From positions 2,653 to 39,059 of the forward strand of contig MNEA01000126.1 in the NCBI GenBank assembly GCA_001917435.1: a DNA stretch of 36,407 nucleotides, given 5' to 3'. The DNA is from Acidobacteria bacterium 13_2_20CM_2_57_6. GTDB lineage: Bacteria > Acidobacteriota > Terriglobia > Acidiferrales > UBA7541. Shown here one piece after another: positions 1 to 8,554 of the stretch. A program made the translations under genes and the position numbers. The number at the start of each line of letters is the position of its first letter. Within the stretch, counting starts at the first letter, position 1. The notes beneath the pieces were generated by a model. It was not told the origin of the DNA. It did no database searches and was given only the letters and a program-made list of their open reading frames with translations.

Positions 1-1168
1 CAAACGCCGCGATGCCGGTGATGCGTTCGCCGATCACCAGCTTGTGAATGTCGTTGGTGCCCTCGTAGGTGTACACGCTTTCGAGATTGTTCATGTGCCG
101 CATGACGCAGTAATCGTCGACGATGCCGTTGGCGCCCAGAATGTCGCGGGCCTTACGCGCCGTGTCCAGCGCGATGGCCACGTTGTTCATTTTCAACATC
201 GAAATGTGCGAAGGATCGACTTTGCCATTGTCTTTCAAACGCCCGACGTGCAATGCCAGCAATTGTCCTTTCACAATTTCCGTGATCATCCACGCGAGCT
301 TTTCCTGCACCAGTTGGTGCGAAGCAATGGGTTTGTTCGCGAATTGTTTTCTGGTTTTAGCATACTGCAGCGCGGTGTCGTAACAGGCCATTGCCGCTCC
401 CAGCGCGCCCCACCCGATTCCGTAGCGCGCCTGGTTTAGGCAACTCAGCGGGCCCTTCAGGCCGACCACGCCGGGCAGGAGATTTTCTTCCGGAATTTCG
501 CAATCCGTAAATGCCAATCCGGAAGTCACCGATGCGCGCAGGGACCATTTTCCGTGCACGTCCCAGGCCTTGAGTCCCGGCGTGCCTTTTTCCACCAGAA
601 ATCCACGAACTTTATCGTCTTCGGCTTTGGCCCACACCACGGCCACATCCGCGATCGATCCGCTGGTGATCCACATCTTCTCGCCGTTGAGCACGTACTT
701 GTTGCCCTTCTTCACCGCGCGCGTCAGCATGCCGCCAGGATTCGAACCGAATTGCGGTTCCGTCAATCCGAAACACCCGATGGCTTTGCCTTGCTGCAAA
801 AGCGGAAGCCACTTATTCTTCTGCGCGTCGCTGCCATACGAATAAATCGGATACATCACCAGCGCGCCCTGCACGGAAACAAAACTGCGCAACCCGGAAT
901 CGCCCCGCTCGAGTTCCTGGGTCATCAATCCGTAGGCGACGTTGGACATTCCCGCGCAGCCGTAACCGTGGAGGTTGGCGCCAAAAAATCCCAGCTCGCC
1001 GAGCTGGGGAATCAAGTGTTTCGGAAACGTCGCTTCGCGGCTGTGCCTTTCGATGATGGGAATAATTTCGTTTTCAACGAACTGGCGCGCGGTCTGCCGC
1101 ACGAGTTTTTCTTCATCGTTCAGTTGCGAATCAAAATCGATGTAATCGACTCCGGCATATCCAGCCAT
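1..1168 (-). CDS. gcdH: Glutaryl-CoA dehydrogenase-type acyl-CoA dehydrogenase (3' end outside window)
   Basis: FAD-dependent acyl-CoA dehydrogenase. Glutaryl-CoA dehydrogenase oxidises and decarboxylates glutaryl-CoA to crotonyl-CoA in lysine, tryptophan and aromatic catabolism, passing electrons to electron-transfer flavoprotein. The frame is open from an ATG at 1168 to the window edge, giving 389 complete codons and almost the whole protein. Visible motifs are the flavin-side stretch GCFGLTEPQFGSNP, the segment KMWITSGSIADVAVVWAK, and near the C-terminus TYEGTNDIHKLVIGERITG. The Glu in that last motif (about residue 369) is the expected catalytic base, and its surroundings resemble glutaryl-CoA dehydrogenases more than short-chain enzymes. 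AAGGAGAG lies just upstream of the ATG and fixes the start. Substrate is inferred from motif resemblance; another acyl-CoA substrate cannot be excluded. No partner gene is visible. Confidence 0.88.
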   Translation of the reverse strand, partial: MAGYAGVDYIDFDSQLNDEEKLVRQTARQFVENEIIPIIERHSREATFPKHLIPQLGELGFFGANLHGYGCAGMSNVAYGLMTQELERGDSGLRSFVSVQGALVMYPIYSYGSDAQKNKWLPLLQQGKAIGCFGLTEPQFGSNPGGMLTRAVKKGNKYVLNGEKMWITSGSIADVAVVWAKAEDDKVRGFLVEKGTPGLKAWDVHGKWSLRASVTSGLAFTDCEIPEENLLPGVVGLKGPLSCLNQARYGIGWGALGAAMACYDTALQYAKTRKQFANKPIASHQLVQEKLAWMITEIVKGQLLALHVGRLKDNGKVDPSHISMLKMNNVAIALDTARKARDILGANGIVDDYCVMRHMNNLESVYTYEGTNDIHKLVIGERITGIAAF

Positions 1169-1681
1169 ACCGCTCTCCTTGTTTCTGACAGCCCGCAAAG
1201 CGGACAACGCGCGCAGAGATGGATGGCGCGCACAGCTTCCGGCCACTGGTGACGAATTCCTCGGGAAATGATGCGTTGCGGGGGCCGTTCCCAGGCTGCA
1301 TTCGAATCGGCCACGGCCTTTGCTCTCCGAGTATAGCAAGTCCCGGAAAGAGGCGGCAACCTAGGCCCGTTCTCTAGCAGCATTCGAATCGGTTCGAGCC
1401 ACTGCTTTTTCAGAGTCACCACGGTTTTAGAATAAGCAGAAAAAATAGGGCAGGTTCAAAATTTCTGTTTGCGGGTCTCCCAACTTGTAACGTTTTCACC
1501 CATCGCAGCTTGGCGTCTGGCGCAGGCTTCCCGGAAAATCAATCTAATAGACTTTGAATCAATGAGTTACACGAACCAAAGGGTTGGCTGACGAACTGCT
1601 TCCTTTAGGCTGGGCAGCAAACCAGAGCAGTATTCAGCAGGGTAGCCCGAAAGTGCCTGCTGGGGAAGAAGTCCTTCGAAT
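1169..1681. other. Intergenic region between divergent gcdH and the pilin operon
   Basis: No credible gene is seen in these 513 bases. The stretch must hold the promoters of gcdH (minus) and the pilin operon (plus), but I could not find a convincing -35/-10 pair for either. It contains an imperfect direct repeat of about 28 bases (1283-1310 and 1364-1392) sharing the exact 13-mer GCATTCGAATCGG, and a possibly structured segment at 1593-1678 just before the first pilin gene. Confidence 0.6.
1593..1678 (+). promoter_or_regulatory. Candidate structured 5' leader of the minor-pilin operon
   Basis: Seen: a perfect 7-bp stem CAGCAGG (1635-1641) with CCTGCTG (1656-1662) and a 14-base loop containing CGAAAG; a shorter stem CTGG/CCAG (1610-1625); and an enclosing pair CTTCC (1599-1603) with GGAAG (1664-1668), flanked by CGAA and TTCG. 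Together these could form a three-way junction ending right before the start codon at 1682. Pilin genes in several phyla are preceded by cyclic-dinucleotide riboswitches, but the conserved GEMM-I core is not recognisable here. The folding is hand-made and the function is inference. Confidence 0.3.
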
Positions 1682-2410
1682 ATGAACGCTGATTCGAAAC
1701 GAGCACCAAAGCGAAGCGGCCGGATGAGCGGATTCACGACCATGGAATTGCTGGTGGTCCTGACGATCGCGGCGGTCCTGACGGCTATCGCCGTGCCGAA
1801 CGTTATAAGGATTACGCAGATCCTGCGCATTGGGGGCGACCTGCGCGATCTGAACGGCGCGGTGGCCCAGGCCAAGATGCACGCGGGCGCCGATTTTACG
1901 CACGCGCGGGCGCGAGCCAATCTCGCGGCGAATACATTTCAGGTGGAAATCTGGAACAAAACCGGCGGAGGCGGCGCAGGTTGCTGGCAGACCGTTGGCG
2001 ATACTGATGCCGGCGGCAATCCCCGTTGCACCATCGACGGCACAACCCAGGTACAAGCTTTATCGCCTGGCGTCTCGTTTGGAACCGACAACGTGACAGC
2101 TGCTCCACCAAACACACAGACAGTATTTGGCCAAGCGGCCCCCTGCAGCACTGTCCCGGCCGGCGTAGGCGCTCCGGCAGGGACCCTAGCTAATACCGCG
2201 TGTATTGAGTTCAATTCGCGTGGTCTTCCCATCGACGCCAGGCCCGCTTTTTGGGGCAATCCCTACGGGGACGGCGCTTTTTATATCAACAATAGCACGG
2301 CGGTCTCCGCCGGCGTCATGGTGTACGCCTTGACGGTGGCGCCGACGGGCTACGCCTTGAACTGGTCGGTTGCGGATGCAGCCGGAAACGCAAACTGGAA
2401 GCACCAATAA
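1682..2410 (+). CDS. Type IV minor pilin, FimT/GspH-like
   Basis: Type IV pilin-like protein of 242 residues. After a short basic leader comes the prepilin peptidase site G|FTTMELLVVL with Glu at +5, then a hydrophobic helix of about 20 residues. This is the class III leader of FimT/GspH-type minor pilins, which prime pilus assembly at the inner membrane. The soluble part has three widely spaced Cys residues, which could form a disulfide. ATG 1682 gives a 16-residue leader; an in-frame ATG at 1724 gives a two-residue leader, which is short for this class, so 1682 is preferred. It is the first of four genes in one direction (next gene 10 bases away), so it is probably co-transcribed with the other minor pilins. 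The exact FimT or GspH label is uncertain. Confidence 0.8.
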   Translation: MNADSKRAPKRSGRMSGFTTMELLVVLTIAAVLTAIAVPNVIRITQILRIGGDLRDLNGAVAQAKMHAGADFTHARARANLAANTFQVEIWNKTGGGGAGCWQTVGDTDAGGNPRCTIDGTTQVQALSPGVSFGTDNVTAAPPNTQTVFGQAAPCSTVPAGVGAPAGTLANTACIEFNSRGLPIDARPAFWGNPYGDGAFYINNSTAVSAGVMVYALTVAPTGYALNWSVADAAGNANWKHQ

Positions 2411-2419
2411 GGAACGAAG

Positions 2420-2950
2420 ATGAAACGGCAAAGCCAATTTCACAGTCTGAAAAGCCGAAAATCGCAGGCGGGAATAAGCCTGATTGAGACGACGATGGCC
2501 TTAGGCCTTCTGCTGGTCGTCTCGGCGGGAATCCTTGGGCTAGGGGCCATAGCGCTTTCGACTACCGAAAATCAGGGTCACCTGGCTGCCCGAACGGCGG
2601 AATACGCCCAGGACAAGATGGAACAGCTGCTGGCCCTTCGGTACGGAGACACCAACACGGACACGACGGTGTTTCCCGCTGTCATCGGGGCAGGCCCGGC
2701 GGGCCTTACACCGGGAGGCAGCCTGAGCACGACAGCTCCAGTAGCAGGTTACGTGGACTATTTGGATAAAGATGGCAACCTCGTCGCTGCAGGCGGCGCT
2801 TGGGAGTATATCCGAGTGTGGCAGATCACCGAGAATGCGGCGGGAAACTTGAAAACAGTCTCAGTCTTAAGCCGCGTCAGAGGCGGAGTTGGACAGACCG
2901 GGCAGCTGCCGCGATCCACGGTGGTAGCGATGAAATCAAGCCCGTTCTGA
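2420..2950 (+). CDS. pilV: Type IV pilus modification/minor pilin protein, PilV-like
   Basis: 176 residues. The prepilin leader ends in QAG|ISLIETTMALGLLLV: Gly at -1, hydrophobic +1 and Glu at +5, followed by a transmembrane helix. The IET form is typical of PilV-type minor pilins. The region after the helix is short and carries the conserved-looking stretch AAEYAQDKMEQLLALRY, like that around YAxxKMEQL in PilV/PulI relatives. The start is ATG 2420 with GGAACG just upstream. It lies 10 bases after the FimT-like gene and about 37 bases before the PilW-like gene. Role inferred: part of the pilus-tip priming complex, processed by a prepilin peptidase not encoded in this window. Confidence 0.8.
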   Translation: MKRQSQFHSLKSRKSQAGISLIETTMALGLLLVVSAGILGLGAIALSTTENQGHLAARTAEYAQDKMEQLLALRYGDTNTDTTVFPAVIGAGPAGLTPGGSLSTTAPVAGYVDYLDKDGNLVAAGGAWEYIRVWQITENAAGNLKTVSVLSRVRGGVGQTGQLPRSTVVAMKSSPF

Positions 2951-2987
2951 AGGCCGCATGCCGCAATCAAGGAGAGAGTGGAGAATC

Positions 2988-3953
2988 ATGAAGCGCAAAC
3001 AACAGGCAGGATTCACGTTACTGGAAACCATGGTGTCGCTCTTCGTGCTTTTGGCGATCTCCGCCATCGTCATGAACGGCATGAACCAGATGATGATGAC
3101 ACAAGGAACGATCGCGAACCGCACGGAGATGCACACCAGCGTGCGAGGCGCGACGGAACTGCTGGAACAGGAGATAGGACAGGCAGGGAGAATCGCGTTG
3201 CCGCCGCGCCCCGCCGGTGCGGTGGGTCCATGGTTGATGCTGACGCCGATAGTCGTTGTAGCCAACGCGCCTGTTACGGTCGCCGGCGTGCAATTTTCGC
3301 CCGAGTTGACGACGCTCTTCGCTGGCGAACAGTTGCTCGTGGACACGGGATTCAACCAGGAAACGATCACTATTAGTAATCCGGTCGGAGGCACGTGGAC
3401 TGCCGGCCCCTTCTATAACAGCCACGGAGGTATAGGAGTTACGGTTCCCATCAGCGCGCCGGGCGCTTTTTCCGACGGAGTGTTGCTACCACCGGTGTCG
3501 ACGGCGAACACATTGAAGCTGTTTGGCGACATCAATGGAGATGGGAACATGTTGTATATCGAGTATACCTGCGTCCAGGGCACCGCAGCTGCTCCCGGAT
3601 TCCTCTACCGCAACCAGATCGCATTTAACGCAGCGGCGAAGACCTGGGGAGCCCCTCCACTCCCTGCCAGCACGGCGCTGTTAACGAATCTTGGGACCAA
3701 TCCAGGCGGAACTCCGTGTTTTACGTACCAGGTCCAAACGTCTGGCCCGTATACGTTCATCACCGATGTCGCAGTAACGCTGACGGAACTGACGCAAAAC
3801 GCTGATCCGCAGACGCATGTAAAGCAATCTGAAACCAAGGCGCTGCTGAACGTTTCGCCGCGCAACGTATTCGACGCCTACCTGCTCGCCAGGCAAGGCT
3901 ACACGAACCGAGTTCAGCCAATGCCGCCGTCGGTGCTAAATCTATCGCAGTAA
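2988..3953 (+). CDS. pilW: Type IV minor pilin, PilW-like
   Basis: 321 residues from ATG 2988. The leader MKRKQQAG|FTLLETMVSL is a textbook prepilin site (Glu at +5), followed by a hydrophobic helix and a long extracytoplasmic domain. Size and position match PilW-type minor pilins, usually the largest pilin-fold member of the FimT-PilV-PilW-PilX set. An upstream in-frame ATG at 2958 would add ten polar residues. I prefer 2988 because GGAGAG at 2971 is well placed for it and the resulting leader has normal length. A short acidic stretch (DINGDGN near residue 180) looks like a calcium-binding loop, which is inference. It is followed by the PilX-like gene 31 bases on. Confidence 0.8.
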   Translation: MKRKQQAGFTLLETMVSLFVLLAISAIVMNGMNQMMMTQGTIANRTEMHTSVRGATELLEQEIGQAGRIALPPRPAGAVGPWLMLTPIVVVANAPVTVAGVQFSPELTTLFAGEQLLVDTGFNQETITISNPVGGTWTAGPFYNSHGGIGVTVPISAPGAFSDGVLLPPVSTANTLKLFGDINGDGNMLYIEYTCVQGTAAAPGFLYRNQIAFNAAAKTWGAPPLPASTALLTNLGTNPGGTPCFTYQVQTSGPYTFITDVAVTLTELTQNADPQTHVKQSETKALLNVSPRNVFDAYLLARQGYTNRVQPMPPSVLNLSQ

Positions 3954-3984
3954 AGAAGAAAAGAAGGGAAAGGAAGAGCTCGCT

Positions 3985-5478
3985 ATGAAACGGCGCAACG
4001 AAAAAGGTACGGCAATGCTGTTCGCCCTGATCCTGGTGCTGGTGCTTTCGGTGATGGGGGCTTCGATGATGTTCCTGTCACAATCGGAGACCTGGGGCAG
4101 CATGAATTACCGGATGATGACCCAGACGCGCTATGGCGCGGAGGCCGGGATACACGCGGCGGCCAACTTCCTGCTCTTCAACTATGTTCCGCCGCCTCCC
4201 ACTGCGAGCGTTCCACCTGCGCTACCGCCTCTACCCGCCGGGTATAACCTCACCTTGCCCACGCCCGCCATCTGCGGCGGCATGTCCTGTTTAACGGATA
4301 ACGGAGGGAACCAGGTTATTCTGTCGTCGATTCCCGGCGTGGCGTCGCACTATCCGGACGCCGCGCAACTGGCGGCCTTCCAAGCAGCGACAAACAGTAC
4401 CGTGACGGCCGGTCCCACAACCGTAAATTACACCGCCTCCGCCCAGTTGCTTTCGATGGTGCAGATTACGCCGTTCGGAACGACGACGCCCAAAATGATA
4501 CAAACATGGAAGATCACCGCGCATGGCGACATCACCAACGTGCGCAACGCGGAGTCAGAAGTGTCCGCGATTCTGGAAACTCAAATTACGCCGGCGTTCG
4601 CTTATGCGGCGTTTGCAACGAACAATGGCTGCGCGGCGCTGGACTTCACCGGCAACGGCACGACAAACAGCTACAATTCCGGAACCTTGGCAGTGAATGG
4701 CGCCGGAGTGGCGACACCGCCGGCGACGTTTAACAATTATGGAGGAAACGTCGGGACCAACGGGAACCAGACGGACAGCGGGAATAACGTAACGATCAAC
4801 GGTTCGTTGTCGACGCCCGACGCAGGCGTGGGTGCATGCACGGCCAACAACGTTACAGGATTTACCGGAAATACCAACAACATTACTCAAGGAATAAACC
4901 ACTTGGCCGCGCCCGTTACCTTTCCCACGCCGACGGTACCGCCGCCCGGGAACACCAACATCAACAGCTCGCAAACCCTTGGTCCTTGCGTCGTAAGCGC
5001 ATGCAGTTATGGAGATATTAGCTTGAGCGGCCAAACTACACTGACGCTACAGCCCGGCGTTTACAATATCAACAGCATCACGCTATCGGGCCAGGCGCAA
5101 CTTACGATTGCCCCCGACCCGGTAACCGGGAAGTACGGCCCAGTGATCATCAATGTGACCGGCAACAATCAAGCCACGCCGATCGATCTTTCAGGTAATG
5201 GACTTTCGAACCCGACGCTCGATCCATCGGCGTTGCAGATCGTTTACGCGGGCACAGGGACAGTCAACATCGTGGGCAACGGGTCCAGCGCAGCGGTGGT
5301 TTATGCTCCGAACGCGTCGGCTGATTTCAAGGGAAACGCGTCCTTCTATGGGTCAGTCATTGCGGCGCACCTGAAAGATGTCGGAAATGGGGCCATCCAC
5401 TACGATTTGAATTTAGAGAGGAAGCTATTCACGGTGGGGACTCCAATGCTGAATACATTTACCTGGAGCAAGTTCTAA
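3985..5478 (+). CDS. PilX-like pilus protein with Asn/Thr-rich repetitive C-terminal domain
   Basis: 497 residues. The N-terminus MKRRNEKGTAMLFALILVLVLSV has a basic leader, a Gly and one transmembrane helix, then a segment ending SETWGSMNYRMMTQTRYGAEAGI; this is the PilX N-terminal pattern (Ala-Glu-Ala-Gly after the helix). Canonical PilX is under 200 residues. Here about 300 extra residues follow, rich in Gly, Asn, Thr and Ser with short repeating beta-type stretches (GNNVTINGSLST, LSGQTTLTLQPGVY, VYAPNASADFKGNASFYG). This resembles the parallel-beta DUF7305-like region found in some pilus-associated proteins, an assignment from memory of the pattern. GGAAAGGAAG precedes the start. It is the last gene of the operon, and no PilY1-type tip adhesin follows, so this domain may be the exposed adhesive part (inference). 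Confidence 0.72.
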   Translation: MKRRNEKGTAMLFALILVLVLSVMGASMMFLSQSETWGSMNYRMMTQTRYGAEAGIHAAANFLLFNYVPPPPTASVPPALPPLPAGYNLTLPTPAICGGMSCLTDNGGNQVILSSIPGVASHYPDAAQLAAFQAATNSTVTAGPTTVNYTASAQLLSMVQITPFGTTTPKMIQTWKITAHGDITNVRNAESEVSAILETQITPAFAYAAFATNNGCAALDFTGNGTTNSYNSGTLAVNGAGVATPPATFNNYGGNVGTNGNQTDSGNNVTINGSLSTPDAGVGACTANNVTGFTGNTNNITQGINHLAAPVTFPTPTVPPPGNTNINSSQTLGPCVVSACSYGDISLSGQTTLTLQPGVYNINSITLSGQAQLTIAPDPVTGKYGPVIINVTGNNQATPIDLSGNGLSNPTLDPSALQIVYAGTGTVNIVGNGSSAAVVYAPNASADFKGNASFYGSVIAAHLKDVGNGAIHYDLNLERKLFTVGTPMLNTFTWSKF

Positions 5479-5534
5479 CCTCTCTCAGCGGCGGAGCGCC
5501 CTGGCCTCCTGCCGTGTACGAGGCTTAGGCATTG

Positions 5535-5565
5535 AACGAGGGCCGCAAATCTCGCGGTCCTCGTT
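5535..5565 (+). terminator. Terminator hairpin after the pilin operon
   Basis: AACGAGGGCCGC (5535-5546) pairs with GCGGTCCTCGTT (5554-5565) around a 7-base loop: 12 pairs with one G-U that is valid only in plus-strand RNA. The following bases are only weakly T-rich, so it may be factor-assisted or a 3'-end stabiliser. It lies 57 bases after the PilX-like stop codon. Confidence 0.6.
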
Positions 5566-5635
5566 CCCATTTGTTGCTGCAGGCGCCTGGTTGCGCCTGG
5601 TTGCGACACCGAGTTGTTTCTGCTCCAATACTTGA

Positions 5636-6334
5636 GTGACAGCCGCAAAGAAGCGCTCCCCTACTGAAATCCTGATCTTTGATGTGGACGGCGTGCTGGT
5701 GGACGTGCGCGGGACGTATTGGCGCTCGGCGCTGGAGACGGTGCGGCACATTACCGGGAAACGCGTCACGTATGCCGAGCTGCATCGCTGGAAGAGCAGG
5801 CCGGGTTTTAACGATGACTGGAGCATGGTTGCGGCTTGGGTAAGTTCGCTGGGGCACCCCATATCCTACGAAGAAGCGCGGGCGGCGTTTGAAAGGTTTT
5901 ATTGGGGAAGCGACGGGAACCCGGGAAACGTTAGAAACGAAAAGCTGATGGTGACGCCGCGGCAGATTGAAAAGTGGGCACGAGCATACGAGCTAAATCT
6001 CTTTACGGGGCGAACGCGGCAGGAATTTTCATTTACCTTCGACCGTTGGCCCGCGACGAAATATTTTCGACGAATCATCACTATGAATGACGCGAAGAGG
6101 AAGCCGCACCCGGAAGGATTGCAGAAAATTCTGGGGAAACGCGACCCGGCGATGGCGCTGTATCTTGGCGACAACATTGACGACGCGCTGGCAGCGCGCG
6201 ACGCAGGCGTGCCGTTCATGGCGGTCATCGCTCGAGGGGAACACGGCTACCGGCAGCGGGCGGCGCAGTTTCGGGAGCTGGGGGCGATTGCGCTTCTTCC
6301 GCGCGTGACGGAATTATTCCGGAAGTTGAAGTAG
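5636..6334 (+). CDS. HAD-superfamily phosphatase
   Basis: 232 residues with all four HAD motifs: motif I DVDGVLVD (nucleophile Asp at about residue 16), motif II in LFTGRT (about 123-127), motif III Lys in RKPHPEG (about 155) and motif IV GDNIDD (about 178-183). A helical cap sits between motifs I and II, giving a subfamily IA-type layout. It recalls the HAD branch found near or fused to histidinol-phosphate aminotransferases (TIGR01548-like), but no histidine gene is nearby. The substrate is unknown. The start is GTG 5636 without a good ribosome-binding site; the reading frame is open a little upstream, so the start is uncertain, but motif I is complete with this choice. The gene ends about 34 bases from the convergent ADP-ribosylglycohydrolase. 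Confidence 0.8.
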   Translation: MTAAKKRSPTEILIFDVDGVLVDVRGTYWRSALETVRHITGKRVTYAELHRWKSRPGFNDDWSMVAAWVSSLGHPISYEEARAAFERFYWGSDGNPGNVRNEKLMVTPRQIEKWARAYELNLFTGRTRQEFSFTFDRWPATKYFRRIITMNDAKRKPHPEGLQKILGKRDPAMALYLGDNIDDALAARDAGVPFMAVIARGEHGYRQRAAQFRELGAIALLPRVTELFRKLK

Positions 6335-6367
6335 GTGAGGCGGAGCGGGCAAAGCATCGAGACGGTA

Positions 6368-7501
6368 TCAGCCGACAGGGTAACGGCCGGCATAGAAGGC
6401 CCGTTCTTCCGCGTCGGCCTGGCTGCGGAGGCGCCAATCGGGGAACGCGGCAAGATCGTCGGCTAGAGCCTCGATGGTCGGGCGCAATTCAACAGGAGCG
6501 AGCCAGCGCGCGGGGATCACTTCGATTCCGTTGGCGGCGCCGAGAAGATTGCCGGTGATCGAGCCCGTCGAATCGCTGTCTCCACCGTGATTTACAGCGA
6601 GAATGATGGCGTCTTCAAAATCCCTGGCACTGAGCGCGCAATAAATTCCCATCGCGAGGGCTTCCTCGGCGACGAAACCTTTTCCAAGTTCGCGGAGGGC
6701 ACCGCGTTCGCGGGGGCGAGACTTCGCGAGGCTTTCGGCTTTCTCGATGGCCGCCAGAGTTTCCTTATAGGATGGGTGCTTGCGAAGCTCGTCTTTGGCC
6801 GCGTGGATGGCTTCGGTGAGTGGTGCGCCCCCGAGTATCAGGCTGACCATGAGGGCAAATGCCCCCGCGCTGAGAGAGCCACTCGGATGTCCATGAGTAA
6901 TGGCGGCAAGATCGCTGGCAGTTGCAAAGATATATGAATACAAGTGGTCGCGATGGCGTTCGCCACTTAGGAAATGCGCGAAATACATGCCCACGGGGGC
7001 CATGCGCATCACTCCGCCGCAGCCTTTGCTGTCGTTCGTGGCGCGGGTCACTCTGCCGCGACTGGCTTGGAGGGCAGAGAGGCAGGTGGTCCCCGGGGCG
7101 CGGCGGCTAAAGAGTTTTTTCTGCTGGAGCAGCCAGCTTGCTTTTGGGTCGGCGGAGGTTAGCAAGCGGGAATTTTCCTGAGTCATCAGCCAGCGCGCGT
7201 AAGAATCCGCCGCGGAACGAAAGAAGTCCGGCTCATGGCTACGCAGAGCCGCCGCGAGATGCGCAGAGAGCATGGCTTCGGCGGTGAAGAGCGTCATCTG
7301 AGTGTCATCGGTGATGGCGCCTAATTTTCCGTAGGCGGGGGCGTAATCGCGGATTCCGTGTTCACCGTAGGCGCGGACGATTTCCTCCAGGTCGAGAAAT
7401 TCAACGGGAGCGCCGAGCGCGTCGCCGACGGCGCCGCCGAGCAGGCATCCGCGGAACCGGCTTTGGAGACGGGAATCAGGTGGAGTGCGGGGAAGGGGCA
7501 T
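6368..7501 (-). CDS. ADP-ribosylglycohydrolase family protein
   Basis: 377 residues. The family (DraG/ARH-like) hydrolyses ADP-ribose from modified proteins, nucleic acids or small molecules using two Mg ions. Visible motifs are the N-terminal RFRGCLLGGAVGDALGAPVE, the first metal site TDDTQMTLF (about residue 64), the central GHPSGSLSAGAFA, and the second metal site NHGGDSDSTGSITGNLLGA (about residue 310). Metal ligands look complete, so activity is expected. The frame extends upstream to a TTG at 7561, but the conserved domain begins soon after ATG 7501, which I take as the start; neither has a clear ribosome-binding site. No ADP-ribosyltransferase gene is visible in the window, so the physiological target is unknown. 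Confidence 0.88.
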   Translation of the reverse strand: MPLPRTPPDSRLQSRFRGCLLGGAVGDALGAPVEFLDLEEIVRAYGEHGIRDYAPAYGKLGAITDDTQMTLFTAEAMLSAHLAAALRSHEPDFFRSAADSYARWLMTQENSRLLTSADPKASWLLQQKKLFSRRAPGTTCLSALQASRGRVTRATNDSKGCGGVMRMAPVGMYFAHFLSGERHRDHLYSYIFATASDLAAITHGHPSGSLSAGAFALMVSLILGGAPLTEAIHAAKDELRKHPSYKETLAAIEKAESLAKSRPRERGALRELGKGFVAEEALAMGIYCALSARDFEDAIILAVNHGGDSDSTGSITGNLLGAANGIEVIPARWLAPVELRPTIEALADDLAAFPDWRLRSQADAEERAFYAGRYPVG

Positions 7502-7666
7502 TTCACTCGCGGAGCCGCGGCAGCGACTCTCTCGCCGAACAGGATACAGCGAATTTAGCAAAATTCAGCCAGCCCTACCAAGAATTACGAGCATCCTACA
7601 GAGGGAACTCTTTTTTAACCCGGCGGGAAACCATAAATGGGGAATACGCTGGATTCGGGATTGGAC

Positions 7667-8350
7667 ATGAAAGCTGCCTATTTATTCAAACTGACAAGAT
7701 TGACTACGATCGCGACACTGGGGCTTTTAGCAGGCGACGTGTCGAGTGCGCAGTCTCCGTCGGGGCCCATCACGGCGGCGCCGACGCAGCCCGGGCCGAC
7801 ACCTACGGCGAATCCGGCACCGCTGTCGGCTCCGCGCACAACGATTCTTGGCGCGTGGAAGTTCAACCCGGACGACAGCGACGATCCACGCAAGAGGCGA
7901 GAAGATTCCAGAGATCCGAATGGCGGCTACGGCCGCGGACGCATGGGCGGCGGGTACCCCGGCGGAGGGCACGGCGGATACGGCAGGCGGAGCGGCGAGA
8001 GCGACGAAGAGCGTCAGAAGATGCGAGAACTGTTCACGCCGGCAAGAGCGATCACGCTTTCGATGACGGGAGCGGAAGTGGATCTCGTGGATGACCGGGA
8101 TCGCAAACAGGCGTTCATGACCGACGGACGGAAATTACAGAAATCCAAAGATGAGAATTACCACGAGATTGCCGCGAAGTTTGACGGGACGCGACTGGTC
8201 AGCGATGAAAAGGATCCTCGCGGAAACAAGATGAGCCGGACGTTTGAACTGTCTTCCGATGGACGGCAATTGTACGAGACGCTGCACATGACCACTGGGC
8301 GAAACAACACGGCGCTCGTGATTCGCTACGTGTACGACATGGGGTCGTAG
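7667..8350 (+). CDS. Secreted hypothetical protein with Gly/Tyr/Arg-rich segment
   Basis: I do not recognise a named family. From ATG 7667 the 227-residue product starts with a signal peptide (MKAAYLFKLTRLTTIATLGLLAG...SSAQS), then a Pro/Thr linker, a short TTILGAWKFNPDDSDDPRKRR stretch, a low-complexity run of Gly, Tyr, Arg and His (about residues 84-110), and a folded-looking C-terminal half with alternating beta-type segments (ELFTPARAITLSMTGAEVDLVDDRDR, RLVSDEKDPRGNKMSRTFELSSDGRQLYETLHM). The C-terminal part suggests a small beta-barrel. An upstream in-frame ATG at 7637 adds ten residues and spoils the signal peptide. Its own transcription unit is likely, as neighbours are opposed or about 200 bases away. 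Confidence 0.7.
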   Translation: MKAAYLFKLTRLTTIATLGLLAGDVSSAQSPSGPITAAPTQPGPTPTANPAPLSAPRTTILGAWKFNPDDSDDPRKRREDSRDPNGGYGRGRMGGGYPGGGHGGYGRRSGESDEERQKMRELFTPARAITLSMTGAEVDLVDDRDRKQAFMTDGRKLQKSKDENYHEIAAKFDGTRLVSDEKDPRGNKMSRTFELSSDGRQLYETLHMTTGRNNTALVIRYVYDMGS

Positions 8351-8449
8351 CCGGGGGCTCAGTCGAAGCAATAAACAAGTTTTGTGCTGCTCTCCGCGGC
8401 AAAAGGAGTCGAGTCTTCCCTCAGCAAACCATAACCTCAAGAATTGGGG

Positions 8450-8455
8450 TACAAT
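8450..8455 (+). promoter_or_regulatory. Possible -10 element of the beta-propeller gene
   Basis: TACAAT matches the sigma-70 -10 consensus at five of six positions, about 100 bases before the start codon at 8555. No acceptable -35 box is found 16-18 bases upstream, so this is a weak call. Confidence 0.25.
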
Positions 8456-8554
8456 TCGCACGCAACCGAGAATATTGGCTAGCCGCGAAGGCCTGTCGCG
8501 CGATTCGCGTTGACGCGGACAATTCCGTAATCCATCACGTAACGGAGGATTTTC

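Noticed and set aside
44..1252. Plus-strand open frames opposite the acyl-CoA dehydrogenase (44-439, 554-1252)
   Set aside because: They mirror the codon pattern of the real minus-strand gene, which has a good ribosome-binding site and full family motifs.
1593..1678. GEMM-I (cyclic-di-GMP) riboswitch before the pilin operon
   Set aside because: The conserved GGGCAAACC and GACGCAAAGCC core segments are not present; only a general stem-loop layout is seen.
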